DNA of 64,000 nucleotides from an uncultured Chitinophaga sp. (lineage in GTDB: Bacteria; Bacteroidota; Bacteroidia; Chitinophagales; Chitinophagaceae): the NCBI RefSeq assembly GCF_946479755.1, contig NZ_CAMLHC010000006.1, positions 124,001 through 188,000 on the forward strand. The letters are read 5' to 3'. The notes under the pieces are model-generated. The model was not told where the DNA came from and ran no database searches. It saw only the letters and a list, made by a program, of their open reading frames with translations. A program made the position numbers and the translations under genes. Within the stretch, counting starts at the first letter, position 1; every line of letters begins with the position of its first letter. Below, piece by piece: positions 17,181 through 25,872 of the stretch.

Positions 17181-18116
17181 TTACTGAATGGCATCCAGGT
17201 CTTTTTTAAGCAGGAGATAATCCCGGCGTAATCCATGCTGCCGGCAATAGTCCGTGAGCTGCTGTAATCGTTTTTGATTGTCATACCGGAGGTTCCAGTA
17301 GAGTTTTTGCTGACAGTCCGAGCAGAGGCGGGCGGGCGCATTGTCCGTTTCCCGCAGATTGTTGGTTCCGTTCATAGTGCACCGGGCATGGAGACAGTGA
17401 TGCAGGGAGAACATATGTCCGATTTCATGGGTAGCGATTTTGTTCAGCCGCGTTAAGCAGGGGATATAGGAGGCACTGTCCAGCGTACCGTTCTGGAACC
17501 GGTAAATAGATGTTACCCCCACCCGGTCTACATAGGAAGCCAGCCCGAAAACATAATTCCATTCACTTTTTGGGTACAGGTCCCGCGCCGTAATGGCCAT
17601 TAAAGTAACGCCGTCCGGCGGGATTTTGCCTTTCAGCAGGCTGTCCAGGATGTATGGGGCCAGCAGCTGTATATGACCGTCTTCCCGTTGACGGAAGGTA
17701 TTCGGCGGAAAGCCGGCATCAGGACGGGCCGGCAGGAGTATTGTTTGCTGCTGGAAAAAAATGGCCGTGTATGCCCGCATCGCTTCGAGCAGCTTTTCCT
17801 GCAAGGGAGTGAAATCGCCAATGGGCAACAGGTAAATGGCAGCACGGGCGGGGGAGGGTTTCACCGGCCTGGCTGCCTTGTAGGCTTCAAAAGTCTGTTC
17901 TTTTTCCTGGTGTGTAAACCGCCAATCTCCTTCCTGCGGAGGTTCCAGGGAGACATCATTGGCTGCGACGGCATCAAAGTAAGCGCGTTGAACAGCAATG
18001 ACAGGATCTGCGTGCCGGCTTCTGCAAGACAAAAACAAAAGGGCAAAAGTCAGTAATCTCAACGTTTTCCAGCGCTTCAGCCCCGGGAAAGGAAACAGGA
18101 TTTCAAAAACAGGCAT
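17181..18116 (-). CDS. Archaemetzincin-type zinc metallopeptidase
   Basis: A 311-residue exported peptidase. The motif HEIGHMFSLHHC, followed by C-x4-C-x-M and, 16 residues later, C-x2-C (residues about 230-270), is the archaemetzincin signature. The three zinc-binding His, the catalytic Glu, the Met-turn and the four structural cysteines are all present. The usual Gly three residues after the second His is Ser here. The N-terminus has a basic region and a hydrophobic stretch ending FLSC, so it may be a lipoprotein. ATG at 18116 is used; ATG at 18158 would add 14 residues. Archaemetzincins are aminopeptidase-like; the substrate is unknown. It stands alone on the minus strand. Confidence 0.82.
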   Translation of the reverse strand: MPVFEILFPFPGLKRWKTLRLLTFALLFLSCRSRHADPVIAVQRAYFDAVAANDVSLEPPQEGDWRFTHQEKEQTFEAYKAARPVKPSPARAAIYLLPIGDFTPLQEKLLEAMRAYTAIFFQQQTILLPARPDAGFPPNTFRQREDGHIQLLAPYILDSLLKGKIPPDGVTLMAITARDLYPKSEWNYVFGLASYVDRVGVTSIYRFQNGTLDSASYIPCLTRLNKIATHEIGHMFSLHHCLHARCTMNGTNNLRETDNAPARLCSDCQQKLYWNLRYDNQKRLQQLTDYCRQHGLRRDYLLLKKDLDAIQ

Positions 18117-18247
18117 ACCGGATGTTTTGTATAGGATGAAAAGATCGTGGAATTCCATAACACAAAATAGTGGGACTGATAATTGGGCGGCTGGCCGTTT
18201 TTCTTTATTTTACCGGATCTTTCCGCTGCCAACAAATGCCATCTTAC

Positions 18248-19228
18248 ATGAAAAGGAAAACCGGTATTCTCTGCAACAGCTGCATCAGCTTTATTGTATT
18301 TATCTTGTTGCTAACTTGTGCCGTCCGTGTGCATGGACAGGAAACGCCGCGTGTCTTCACCGCTGATGTGGATAATTTCTGGGTGGCGTTCGACAGTGTA
18401 CAGACAGTGAAAGATACTACGCGTCAGATTGCCTTTATGCAGTCTTTGTATATCGACAAAGGTACCGAAGGACTGAAGCTGTTTATGAAACTCAGGCGGT
18501 TCGATGCGCCGAGGCTGGTGACGGCCATCAACAAATACCCTAAATTCTGGGCGTCTGTCCGGGAGAACACGTTAAAAATAAAACCGAAGATACCGGCTAT
18601 TGAAACCCATATACGGGAATTTAAAGCGTTATACCCTGATCTGCGTCCGGCGAAACTTTTTTTCACGATTACGGCTATACGCGCCGCGGGCACTGTACGG
18701 GATTCGCTCGCACTGATAGGAACAGAAATCGCCACCGGCAATAAAAACACCGACGTGTCTGAGTTCCCTGATAAACGGCTGGCGAACTTCTTCCGGACGC
18801 AAAGCACGGACAATATCATTCCTGTGGTGGTACACGAATATGTACACACCCAGCAGCGGTCAGAAGCCAAAATATTACTCGGTCAGGCCATACAGGAAGG
18901 CGCCTGCGATTTTATCACTGAGCTGATCCTGAAAGCACCTTTGATGAATTCCTATCTCCAGTACGGAAGGGAGAATGAAGCAGCGCTGAAGGAAGCCTTC
19001 AGAAAAGAAATGATGGGGGAAGATCTCTCGAACTGGTTGTACAACGGTGCTACCACGAAAACGATGGGCGATCTGGGCTATTTTATGGGATATACTATCT
19101 GTAAGTCCTACTACCGCCGTGCTAAAAATAAAAGTCAGGCCATAAAGGATATCATTACACTGAATTATGGTGATCAGGCTGCTTTGATGGCATTTCTGAA
19201 TAAATCACGATATTACGGCCGGATTTAA
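18248..19228 (+). CDS. DUF2268-type putative zinc-dependent protease
   Basis: A 326-residue exported protein with a signal peptide (MKRKTGILCNSCISFIVFILLLTC, ending near VHGQE). The gluzincin-like motif VVVHEYVHTQQ with a downstream IQEGACDFI Glu gives a full HExxH...E zinc site, as in the DUF2268 putative peptidase family. The C-terminal part (GDLGYFMGYTICKSYY) is conserved in Bacteroidota members. The start at 18248 is chosen because it begins the signal peptide directly; upstream codons to 18170 give no sensible extension. It is divergent from the archaemetzincin gene, so two zinc peptidases lie back to back. Substrate unknown. Confidence 0.75.
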   Translation: MKRKTGILCNSCISFIVFILLLTCAVRVHGQETPRVFTADVDNFWVAFDSVQTVKDTTRQIAFMQSLYIDKGTEGLKLFMKLRRFDAPRLVTAINKYPKFWASVRENTLKIKPKIPAIETHIREFKALYPDLRPAKLFFTITAIRAAGTVRDSLALIGTEIATGNKNTDVSEFPDKRLANFFRTQSTDNIIPVVVHEYVHTQQRSEAKILLGQAIQEGACDFITELILKAPLMNSYLQYGRENEAALKEAFRKEMMGEDLSNWLYNGATTKTMGDLGYFMGYTICKSYYRRAKNKSQAIKDIITLNYGDQAALMAFLNKSRYYGRI

Positions 19229-19343
19229 AGCCCGCCTGTGACCGTTAACAGATACGATTGTTATTTTTATATATTGTGAATCGTGTTTATATTTACCGGT
19301 ATTTCAGCAGGTTATCCACATCCATTTAAACAGCAGAACATAG

Positions 19344-20288
19344 ATGTCATTAATAGAAAAAGTACTTAATACACCGGAGTTAATCAATCAGCCGCCTGTG
19401 TTGGTGGATATAGGAGCGTCGGGCGCTATCCACTTCAGGTGGAAGAAGATCGCGAAATATGCTGTCTGTATTGCCTTTGACCCGGATGACCGAAAATATG
19501 GTTACATCGTCCGTGAAAATGATAATTACCGGAAGCTGTATGTTTTTAACTGTGTAGTGGCGGATACCTCCAGCGACGGGCAACCGTTTTACCTCACGCA
19601 ATCGCCCTATTGCTCCAGTTTCCTGGTGCCCCGTATGGAAGACCTGAAGCCGTATGCTTTTGCGGACAAGTTTGCCGTAGAGCGGGAGACAAAGCTGATG
19701 ACACGCACCATCCCGGAAGTATTACAGGAACTGAATATCGGGTATATCGACTGGTTCAAAACGGATTCACAGGGACTGGACCTGCGCATCTTCCAATCAC
19801 TCGATGAAAAGATGGCCCGCGATATTAAAATAGCAGAATTTGAGCCGGGCATTATGCATGCTTATCATGGAGAAGATAAACTGCATGCTGTGCTGCGGCA
19901 TATGGACAACCTGCCTTTTTTCCTCAGTGAAATCACCGTAAAAGGACCGAACCGCATTTCACAGGAACAGCTGAAGAGTGTCAGCTCCAGCCCCTTCCTG
20001 CAAAAGCTGCTGGCTGCTTCTCATAAGGAAACCGCCGGCTGGGGAGAAATGGTGTACCTGAATAACTTCGATGCCCGCGACCATCAGTCCCAGCGCGACC
20101 TGCTCCTGGGCTGGGTGATTGCTACGCTCAATGAAGAGAATGGTCTCGCCCTGCAGATTGCCACCCAGGGCGCGGAACAGTACAAAACGCCTATTTTTGA
20201 GGAGTTACGTCGCGGCAGCGCCAAAAATATACGCCGCAGCTTATGGAAGCTCCGCTTCATGAGCCATGTGTGGAGAAAACTGTTTTAA
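19344..20288 (+). CDS. FkbM family methyltransferase
   Basis: A 314-residue cytosolic SAM-dependent methyltransferase-like protein. The Rossmann entry is PVLVDIGASGAIHFRW (residues about 18-33), with an acidic strand end AFDPDD (about 45-50) and the FkbM-typical GYIDWFKTDSQGLDLRIFQSL (about 132-152). Family members O-methylate sugars or natural products. No glycosyltransferase or polysaccharide gene is adjacent, so the acceptor is unknown. A strong terminator follows. Confidence 0.8.
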   Translation: MSLIEKVLNTPELINQPPVLVDIGASGAIHFRWKKIAKYAVCIAFDPDDRKYGYIVRENDNYRKLYVFNCVVADTSSDGQPFYLTQSPYCSSFLVPRMEDLKPYAFADKFAVERETKLMTRTIPEVLQELNIGYIDWFKTDSQGLDLRIFQSLDEKMARDIKIAEFEPGIMHAYHGEDKLHAVLRHMDNLPFFLSEITVKGPNRISQEQLKSVSSSPFLQKLLAASHKETAGWGEMVYLNNFDARDHQSQRDLLLGWVIATLNEENGLALQIATQGAEQYKTPIFEELRRGSAKNIRRSLWKLRFMSHVWRKLF

Positions 20289-20308
20289 TGTTTGTTTTAT
20301 ATATAGCC

Positions 20309-20347
20309 AAACGACGGCCTGCTCCCGGGAGCGGGCCGTCGTTTTTT
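20309..20347 (+). terminator. Intrinsic terminator after the FkbM gene
   Basis: A 9-bp perfect stem ACGACGGCC/GGCCGTCGT (20311-20319, 20334-20342) with an additional internal GCTCCCGGGAGC palindrome in the loop, followed by six T residues. Confidence 0.88.
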
Positions 20348-20464
20348 ATGGCCGGCAGGAAGTGAAAAAGCGAAAAGTTCACCATAATTCAGTAAATTAT
20401 ATTGTCGAGCTTTGTTACCATCAAAAGTGAATGATCCCCGTTAACGCTATTAATCCTGTCTGTC

Positions 20465-20815
20465 ATGGTCTTAAAAATCATTAATGCTATACTGATCCTC
20501 GTTGCTGTATTCATGGGCTTTAAACAGGGATATGCCATGTTTTCCGGGAAGCCGGAGATGCTGGACATGTTTGGTAAGTGGGGAATCGGTAAAACCGGGG
20601 TGATGATCAATGGGATGGTTACCATCCTGGCGGCGGTGCTGATCCTGTTCCCGAAAACTTTTGTATGGGGCAACTTCCTGATGGCATTAGGTATCCTGCT
20701 GATCATTTGTTTCCACCTGTTGGACAAAGACCTGAAGGGTGTGCTCATAGAGCTGCCTTTCCTGTTGCTCAACCTGGTGATCATCTACCTGCAACACCCA
20801 CTTAAAAATGGTTAA
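20465..20815 (+). CDS. Small DoxX-like integral membrane protein
   Basis: A 116-residue protein with four predicted membrane helices (about residues 3-22, 46-64, 68-86, 92-109). Its size and helix pattern are like small DoxX-type proteins, and it has no charged active-site motif. It precedes the next gene by two bases, so they are likely co-transcribed. Function is unknown. Confidence 0.7.
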   Translation: MVLKIINAILILVAVFMGFKQGYAMFSGKPEMLDMFGKWGIGKTGVMINGMVTILAAVLILFPKTFVWGNFLMALGILLIICFHLLDKDLKGVLIELPFLLLNLVIIYLQHPLKNG

Positions 20816-20817
20816 TC

Positions 20818-21243
20818 ATGTATAGGATTGTTATCGTTATGGCGCTTTGCGGGCCACTGATGGCCGGTGCGCAAAACCATCCGCGGAAAATAGCGGCACA
20901 ATCATCTCCAAAAAAACAAACGATGGATTTATCTAAAATAACCCACCAGAGCGTAAGAAAGGCTATAGAGGCCCTACAGGCTGGCGACAAAAGCTGGTAT
21001 TCTTTTTTTACTGATCAGCCGGTGATGACAGATGACGGAAACACCGTCGATTTCACATCTTTTTTCGGAAAGGCGCTGGGCCACGAAAAATTCCTGACTA
21101 TCGACAAGGTGGAGAATGATGGAAAAGACGTGTATGGCAACTTTAAAGCCGGTAGCTGGGGCACTTTCAAAGTGTTCTTTAAATTCCATGAAGGGGCTGG
21201 CGGGAAGTTCGACCGGCTGGACATAGGACAGGCGAAGTACTGA
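20818..21243 (+). CDS. Exported NTF2/SnoaL-like protein
   Basis: A 141-residue protein with a signal peptide (MYRIVIVMALCGPLMAGAQN). The mature part has the cone-fold pattern of NTF2/SnoaL-like proteins: a first helix with SVRKAIEALQAGD, a short WYSFFTDQPVMTDDGN turn, and late strands FKAGSWGTFKVFFKFHEG with RLDIGQA at the end. Such folds bind small hydrophobic ligands or act as enzymes; no active residues are evident. It is co-transcribed with the small membrane protein gene two bases upstream. Confidence 0.65.
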   Translation: MYRIVIVMALCGPLMAGAQNHPRKIAAQSSPKKQTMDLSKITHQSVRKAIEALQAGDKSWYSFFTDQPVMTDDGNTVDFTSFFGKALGHEKFLTIDKVENDGKDVYGNFKAGSWGTFKVFFKFHEGAGGKFDRLDIGQAKY

Positions 21244-21256
21244 TGTGAATAAAGGA

Positions 21257-21284
21257 GGCGCCCGGTAATGGCGGGGCGCTTTTA
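21257..21284. terminator. Terminator between convergent genes
   Basis: A GC-rich 6-bp stem GCGCCC/GGGCGC (about 21258-21263, 21274-21279) with a T-run to the right. It lies between the plus-strand NTF2-like gene and the minus-strand phosphoesterase. Confidence 0.65.
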
Positions 21285-22289
21285 TTATGTCAGCCGTTTA
21301 CTGAGTTTGATCGTGCGGTTGGAGATGTAAGGAACAGCAGGATAGGTCCATGCGTTTTCCGGCATACCCAGTGTGGTGGGCGTTTTTCCGATGAAGCTGC
21401 TTGTTCTGCCGGTAATTTTCGTAGTGCCGTCTGCGTGAATTTCCACCAGTGCCCACAGCGGATCGCGGTAGAAAGACATGTATTTCATCAGCGGATATTT
21501 CTGATGGATGGCCGCATCAAATGGTTCATCCACGTAGCGGGTGCCCCGCCAGAAGTAGGTGGCACTGTTGATTTGCACGTGATGCACATCATTGATGCAG
21601 TTATAGTAGTCCTGGTGGAAGTGGCCGGAGAAGGCCAGCTGCACTTTGCGGAAGCCTGCTTTTTTGTTGGCATGTTCGAAGAGCAACCTTACCTGTGCCG
21701 CGTTTTCCACCGCGTTGTCATTATCAAAACCCTGGTGGCAGAAAACGATGACGGGCAGTTGCGTGTCGTCAAGATCTTTGGCCAGCCACTGCAGCTGTTC
21801 TTCGCCGATAAACCGTTCGTATTTCCATCTGGGCTTATGGTCCGGGTTGACATCGTTGCCGTCGAGCACTACAAAGTGATATCCTTTCAGGTCGAAGGAG
21901 TAGTAGGTATGTGGGATTTTCCAATACCGGGCGGCGTCAGCGGGTGTGAAGCCACCGTCTGTTTCGTGATTGCCCACTACGTGATGGGCAGGACCTTTGA
22001 AACGGTTCCAGATATCCATGATGATGTTGTTCTCCTGTTTAGGCTGACAGAAATCGCCCAGCTGGATGATCATGTCTGGTTTCTGCTGTTGCATGTCGCT
22101 GATAAACGCTTCCAGCCGCGCGGGCGCATCGAAGGCGAAATCCTGGTGCAGGTCGCTGATGATGCCAAAGCGTATAGGCGTAAAAGTTTCTTTTCCTGTT
22201 GCGGTAGGTGTGGCGGTGCTGAGCATGGGCGTGCTTAAACCTGCCATCAGTGATAATGAAGTATTTCTTAGAAAGTGTCTCCTTTTCAT
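21285..22289 (-). CDS. Exported calcineurin-like metallophosphoesterase
   Basis: A 334-residue phosphoesterase with an N-terminal export signal (KRRHFLRNTSLSLMAGL, possible twin-arginine type). The metal-binding blocks of the family appear in order: GIISDLHQD (about 43-51), IIQLGDFCQP (about 79-88), VVGNHETDGG (about 105-114), and late His residues in FCHQGFD and FSGHFHQDYY. It hydrolyses a phosphate ester outside the cytoplasm; the substrate cannot be told. A terminator separates it from the upstream cyclase-like gene, so it is its own unit. Confidence 0.88.
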   Translation of the reverse strand: MKRRHFLRNTSLSLMAGLSTPMLSTATPTATGKETFTPIRFGIISDLHQDFAFDAPARLEAFISDMQQQKPDMIIQLGDFCQPKQENNIIMDIWNRFKGPAHHVVGNHETDGGFTPADAARYWKIPHTYYSFDLKGYHFVVLDGNDVNPDHKPRWKYERFIGEEQLQWLAKDLDDTQLPVIVFCHQGFDNDNAVENAAQVRLLFEHANKKAGFRKVQLAFSGHFHQDYYNCINDVHHVQINSATYFWRGTRYVDEPFDAAIHQKYPLMKYMSFYRDPLWALVEIHADGTTKITGRTSSFIGKTPTTLGMPENAWTYPAVPYISNRTIKLSKRLT

Positions 22290-22305
22290 GAGGGGTTAAA
22301 CTACA

Positions 22306-22340
22306 AATAAAAAAGGACAAACCATAGCAGGTTTGTCCTT
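22306..22340 (-). terminator. Terminator after the cyclase-family gene
   Basis: An 11-bp perfect stem (22313-22323 and 22330-22340) with a 6-base loop. On the minus strand it is followed by a run of T residues. Confidence 0.88.
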
Positions 22341-22361
22341 CTGAATATATTGAACGTCGCG

Positions 22362-23321
22362 TTAATGAATGGCGACGGGGTTGATGTTGACCTGTGTGGA
22401 ACCAACGTATAACGGTTGCCCTAACACGAACAGGAATTCCCATACTTTGTCCTGTACCAGGGCGCGGCTGTCTATCAGCTCCAGGTTGTAGATGCCTCTT
22501 TTGGCCAGCATGAACTGGTTGATGGGAAACTCTTCTTTTGTGCCGGGATTGGGATACACTTCAGACGCCCAGGTGTCGCCGCCGAAGGCTACGATGCCCT
22601 GGTCGGCCAGCCATTTGGCGGCTTCCATGCCGATGCCGGGTTCCACTTCGAGGAACTGTTTGTTATCTTTTCCTATCAGTTCCAGCCAGCCGGTGTTGAA
22701 CAGTACCACATCGCCTTTGCGCAGGGTGATACCTTCTTTTTTCAGTACGGCCTGTATATCTGCTACGGTGAATTCGGTGCCGCCGGGTACTATTTTTTTA
22801 CCGTAGTGTGCCGTCATGTCGAGCAGTACGCCGCGTGTAACCATGGGCGGTACTTTCTCGATGCCCAGTTTTTTTACGCCTTCCACGGTCACGAAATCGG
22901 CCGCTTTGTTACCGTTGTAATATACGTTGTCGATGCCGATGTGGCCGATACCGTTCAGTTGTGTACCTACGCCGGTCCATGCGGTGACCAGTTCATCGTT
23001 GAAGCTGAATTTATTGGGACCGAGGGTGGTGCCGCCCTGTTCGCCGGGTTGGATATTATACAGGTGGAAGCTGCGGTGCCGGAAGGCTGGCAGGTTTTTA
23101 TCGATGGGTACCGCCAGTGGGTAGGTCTTCCCGGTTTTGACCAGTTTAACGGCTTCCCGCACTACTTCCGGTGTGAGGAGGTTGACGGCGCCGATTTCAT
23201 CATTGGCGCCATAGGGAGATTTGTACCAGCTGGTATCGTTTTGCTGTCCGAGTGAAGGCAGTGCGGCGATGATAATCGCGCCTGCCAGTACGGAGATTTT
23301 ATGGAGAATATTGGTATGCAT
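22362..23321 (-). CDS. Exported cyclase-family hydrolase (PF04199-type)
   Basis: A 319-residue protein with a signal peptide (ending near GQQND). It belongs to the cyclase/kynurenine-formamidase-like metal hydrolases. The region GTQLNGIGHIGIDNVYYNG (near residues 130-150) replaces the classic HxGTHxD motif with the variant seen in larger cyclase proteins; GVLLDMTAHYGKK and ILFNTGWLE-like strands follow. The family hydrolyses amide or lactone bonds with a divalent metal. It is 17 bases downstream of the aldo/keto reductase gene, likely one operon. Confidence 0.82.
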   Translation of the reverse strand: MHTNILHKISVLAGAIIIAALPSLGQQNDTSWYKSPYGANDEIGAVNLLTPEVVREAVKLVKTGKTYPLAVPIDKNLPAFRHRSFHLYNIQPGEQGGTTLGPNKFSFNDELVTAWTGVGTQLNGIGHIGIDNVYYNGNKAADFVTVEGVKKLGIEKVPPMVTRGVLLDMTAHYGKKIVPGGTEFTVADIQAVLKKEGITLRKGDVVLFNTGWLELIGKDNKQFLEVEPGIGMEAAKWLADQGIVAFGGDTWASEVYPNPGTKEEFPINQFMLAKRGIYNLELIDSRALVQDKVWEFLFVLGQPLYVGSTQVNINPVAIH

Positions 23322-23338
23322 TTGTTAAGATTTTATGG

Positions 23339-24322
23339 TTACAGTTTTGCCAGTTCCTGTTGAATGAATTGCAGTTCATCTGCGCTCAGCGCGATGTCCA
23401 TGGCTTTGGCGTTGCTTTCCGCCTGGGCTGCGTTTCTTGCGCCTGCCAGCACGACCGTGATGCCTTTTTGCAGGGAGGTCCAGCGGAGCACCAGTTGCGC
23501 CAGCGAAGCATTTTTGCCGGCTGCCAGCGGCTGAAGGGCTGCCAGCAGGGCTTTTACTTTTTCGGGGTTGAACTGTCCGAAGTAGCCGTTGCGGTGGTCA
23601 TCCGCTTTCAGGGTAGCGTCGGCAAAGTATTTGCCTGACAGCAGTCCTCTTTCCAGCGGGCTGTAGGCGATAATGCCAATGTTGTGTGCTGTTGTATACG
23701 GTAGCAGGTCCGCTTCGATGCTTCTGTTCAGCATGCTGTAGGGCACCTGGTTGGAAGCGGGGGGCAGTGTTTTACCGGCAACTTCCAGCTGGGCAAGGCT
23801 ATAGTTGCTCACACCAGCTGCTTTGATCTTGCCCTGACGGATTAACAACTGCAGGGCTTCCATTGTTTCATCAACGGGGGTAGAGGCATCCGGCCAGTGT
23901 ATTTGCAGCAGGTCGATGTAGTCGGTCTTCAGGCGCCGGAGGCTTTCTTCCACTTCTTTGATGATGTTTCCCTTTGCTGCATATTTATATACGGGTATGG
24001 CTTTTCCGTTTTCTTCCGCGTCGAAGAAATATTCACCTTTCCCGTTGTTGCTGCCGTCCCATACCAGGCCGAATTTGGTGAGGATTTGTACTTTGCTGCG
24101 GTCTTTTCCCACCAGCGCGTCGCCGATGAGTGTTTCGCTGAGGCCCAAACCATAAAATGGCGCTGTGTCCAGTGAGGTTACGCCGTGATCGATGGAGGCG
24201 TGGATGGCCGCAATCGAGTCTTTCCGTTCATTCCCTCCCCACATGGTGCCTCCGATGGCAAATGCGCCATAGGTGATGGCGGATAATTCAAGCGGAGACT
24301 GTCCTAATTTTCTGTATTCCAT
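23339..24322 (-). CDS. Aldo/keto reductase
   Basis: A 327-residue cytosolic NADPH-dependent reductase with a TIM-barrel. The catalytic tetrad is visible: Asp and Tyr in SLDTAPFYGLGLSE (about residues 50-63), Lys in ILTKFG (about 84), and His in LLQIHWPD. The C-terminal cofactor segment VLAGARNAAQAESN fits NADP binding. It reduces aldehydes or ketones of unknown identity. It is the first gene of a two-gene unit with the cyclase-family hydrolase and is divergent from an ArsR-type regulator. Confidence 0.9.
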   Translation of the reverse strand: MEYRKLGQSPLELSAITYGAFAIGGTMWGGNERKDSIAAIHASIDHGVTSLDTAPFYGLGLSETLIGDALVGKDRSKVQILTKFGLVWDGSNNGKGEYFFDAEENGKAIPVYKYAAKGNIIKEVEESLRRLKTDYIDLLQIHWPDASTPVDETMEALQLLIRQGKIKAAGVSNYSLAQLEVAGKTLPPASNQVPYSMLNRSIEADLLPYTTAHNIGIIAYSPLERGLLSGKYFADATLKADDHRNGYFGQFNPEKVKALLAALQPLAAGKNASLAQLVLRWTSLQKGITVVLAGARNAAQAESNAKAMDIALSADELQFIQQELAKL

Positions 24323-24399
24323 TTTCTGTTTTTTTGATTTGACAATGCAAAAGTCCGCCCTTTTTGGGTATTCTTAAAATAGTATAACTAATGCATTTG

Positions 24400-24418
24400 T
24401 ATCAGAATAATTATGATA
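24400..24418. promoter_or_regulatory. Putative operator between reductase and ArsR-type genes
   Basis: An inverted repeat TATCA-N9-TGATA in the 149-base divergent intergenic region. Its position between an ArsR-type regulator and the reductase suggests an operator; the repeat is short and AT-rich, so chance occurrence is possible. Confidence 0.3.
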
Positions 24419-24471
24419 AATGATATTGATTAAATCCCTTTCTTTGTATTGACATTTCGGGAAATATAGAT

Positions 24472-24771
24472 ATGATAGAGCTATTTAAGATTTTGTCCAA
24501 CGAGCACCGCATCCAGATCCTTTCCTGGCTGAAGCATCCGCACGATCATTTTGCGGCGGAGGATATTGAGCCCGAGGTGAAGGATTACGGCGTATGTATG
24601 AGCGTGATCCAGAAAAAAGCGGGGATATCCCAGTCTACCGCCTCCGCCTATCTTTCTTCCATGGTCAATTGCGGACTGCTGAAGTCTGTCAGGGAAGGCC
24701 AGTGGACCTATTACAAGCGTAACGAAGAAAAGATCAGGGAACTGGCAGAATATATTAAAGGGACCCTTTAA
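24472..24771 (+). CDS. ArsR-family winged-helix regulator
   Basis: A 99-residue DNA-binding protein. The winged helix begins MIELFKILSNEHRIQILSWL and includes recognition helix GISQSTASAYLSSMVNCGLLKSV and wing GQWTYYKRNE. It lacks the classic ELCVCDL metal-binding motif; Cys42 and Cys64 (approximate) are the only cysteines, so redox or metal sensing is open. It is divergent from an aldo/keto reductase and 67 bases before a luciferase-like monooxygenase gene, both plausible targets. Confidence 0.87.
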   Translation: MIELFKILSNEHRIQILSWLKHPHDHFAAEDIEPEVKDYGVCMSVIQKKAGISQSTASAYLSSMVNCGLLKSVREGQWTYYKRNEEKIRELAEYIKGTL

Positions 24772-24838
24772 TATATTTTTTACTCTATAACTTCGATAAT
24801 TCGCGATATATAGAATTGATAAATTAAATCGATACCTG

Positions 24839-25816
24839 ATGAACAACACGGTAAGGACATTTGAAGACCATAAAGCTTTTAACAGGGTATTTGCGCCGGG
24901 GAAACTGACACTGGGCATGTTTCTCCCGCTGGACTTTTATACGGGAGATCTCGCCATATTTCGTCATCACACGGAATATGTAAAACAGATAGACCGTAGC
25001 AATTTTGCGGCTGTCTGGGTCCGGGACATTCCCTTGTTCGATCCGGGTTTTGGAGACGCAGGGCAGGTATATGACGCTTTTACCTACCTCTCCTACCTGG
25101 CCGGGCAAACGCAGCAGGTGGCGTTGGGGACGGGCAGCATCATATTGCCCTTCTGGCATCCGGTGGCTTTGGCTAAAACAGCCGCTTCGCTGGATCATTT
25201 GTCAGACAACAGGCTTCTACTGGGGGTGGGTTCCGGCGACAGGATGGGAGAATTTCCGGCATTTGGTCAGCCGTTTGAAACACGGGGTGAGCGCTTCCGG
25301 CAGGTGTTGGAAGAATTCCGGACGTTAAAAGCGACAGCTTTTCCGGAAATCAATTCCAGCCTCACCCGGCTGCAGGGCATGGACCTGTTGCCCAAACCTG
25401 TTAGGAGTGCTATCCCAACACTGATTACCGGCGCCAGTCAGCAACCTTTGTCATGGATAGCGGAGCATGGCGATGGCTGGATGACCTATCCGGGCGCGTC
25501 TACCAGCAAGCGGGAAACGCTGGCCTTAGGCGGGAAAATAAAGGCCTGGAGGGCGTTGATCCCTGAAGGTGCATTTAAGCCGCACATGACCAACGAATGG
25601 ATCGAATTAACGGAAGATCCTCATTTCCCCAGAACGCCGCTCAGGGGTGGGTTTATACTCAAAACAGGAAGGCTGGGCCTCATCGATCTGTTGAACGAAT
25701 GGCAGGAGATAGGCGTAAACCATGCCGCGATAGGCATACAGTTTGGCAACCGTCCCATTGCTGAAACGATTGATGAACTGGCAAAAGAAGTGTTGCCGCA
25801 TTTTCCGGCACTTTAA
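24839..25816 (+). CDS. LLM-class flavin-dependent oxidoreductase
   Basis: A 325-residue luciferase-like monooxygenase with a TIM-barrel, using reduced FMN or F420-type flavin. Typical elements are LTLGMFLPLD near the start, AAVWVRDIPLFDPGFGD, VALGTGSIILPFWHPVALAKTAASLDHLS (residues about 96-125), GVGSGDRM, and TGASQQPLSWIAEHGDGWM. The first residues (MNNTVRTFEDHKAFNRVF) carry no signal peptide. It follows the ArsR gene on the same strand and ends at a strong terminator. The substrate is unknown. Confidence 0.87.
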   Translation: MNNTVRTFEDHKAFNRVFAPGKLTLGMFLPLDFYTGDLAIFRHHTEYVKQIDRSNFAAVWVRDIPLFDPGFGDAGQVYDAFTYLSYLAGQTQQVALGTGSIILPFWHPVALAKTAASLDHLSDNRLLLGVGSGDRMGEFPAFGQPFETRGERFRQVLEEFRTLKATAFPEINSSLTRLQGMDLLPKPVRSAIPTLITGASQQPLSWIAEHGDGWMTYPGASTSKRETLALGGKIKAWRALIPEGAFKPHMTNEWIELTEDPHFPRTPLRGGFILKTGRLGLIDLLNEWQEIGVNHAAIGIQFGNRPIAETIDELAKEVLPHFPAL

Positions 25817-25830
25817 GCATCCCCTGAAAA

Positions 25831-25858
25831 AAACGCCCGGCCATAGCCGGGCGTTTTT
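25831..25858. terminator. Bidirectional terminator
   Basis: A stem of AAACGCCCGGC/GCCGGGCGTTT (25831-25841, 25846-25856) with a CATA loop and T-run; flanking A and T runs suit both convergent genes. Confidence 0.9.
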
Positions 25859-25872
25859 ATTATAAGGAAGTA

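Noticed and set aside
21435..22238. A 267-codon plus-strand frame
   Set aside because: It is antisense to the metallophosphoesterase, whose metal-binding motifs are all intact on the minus strand; there is no independent start signal or domain.
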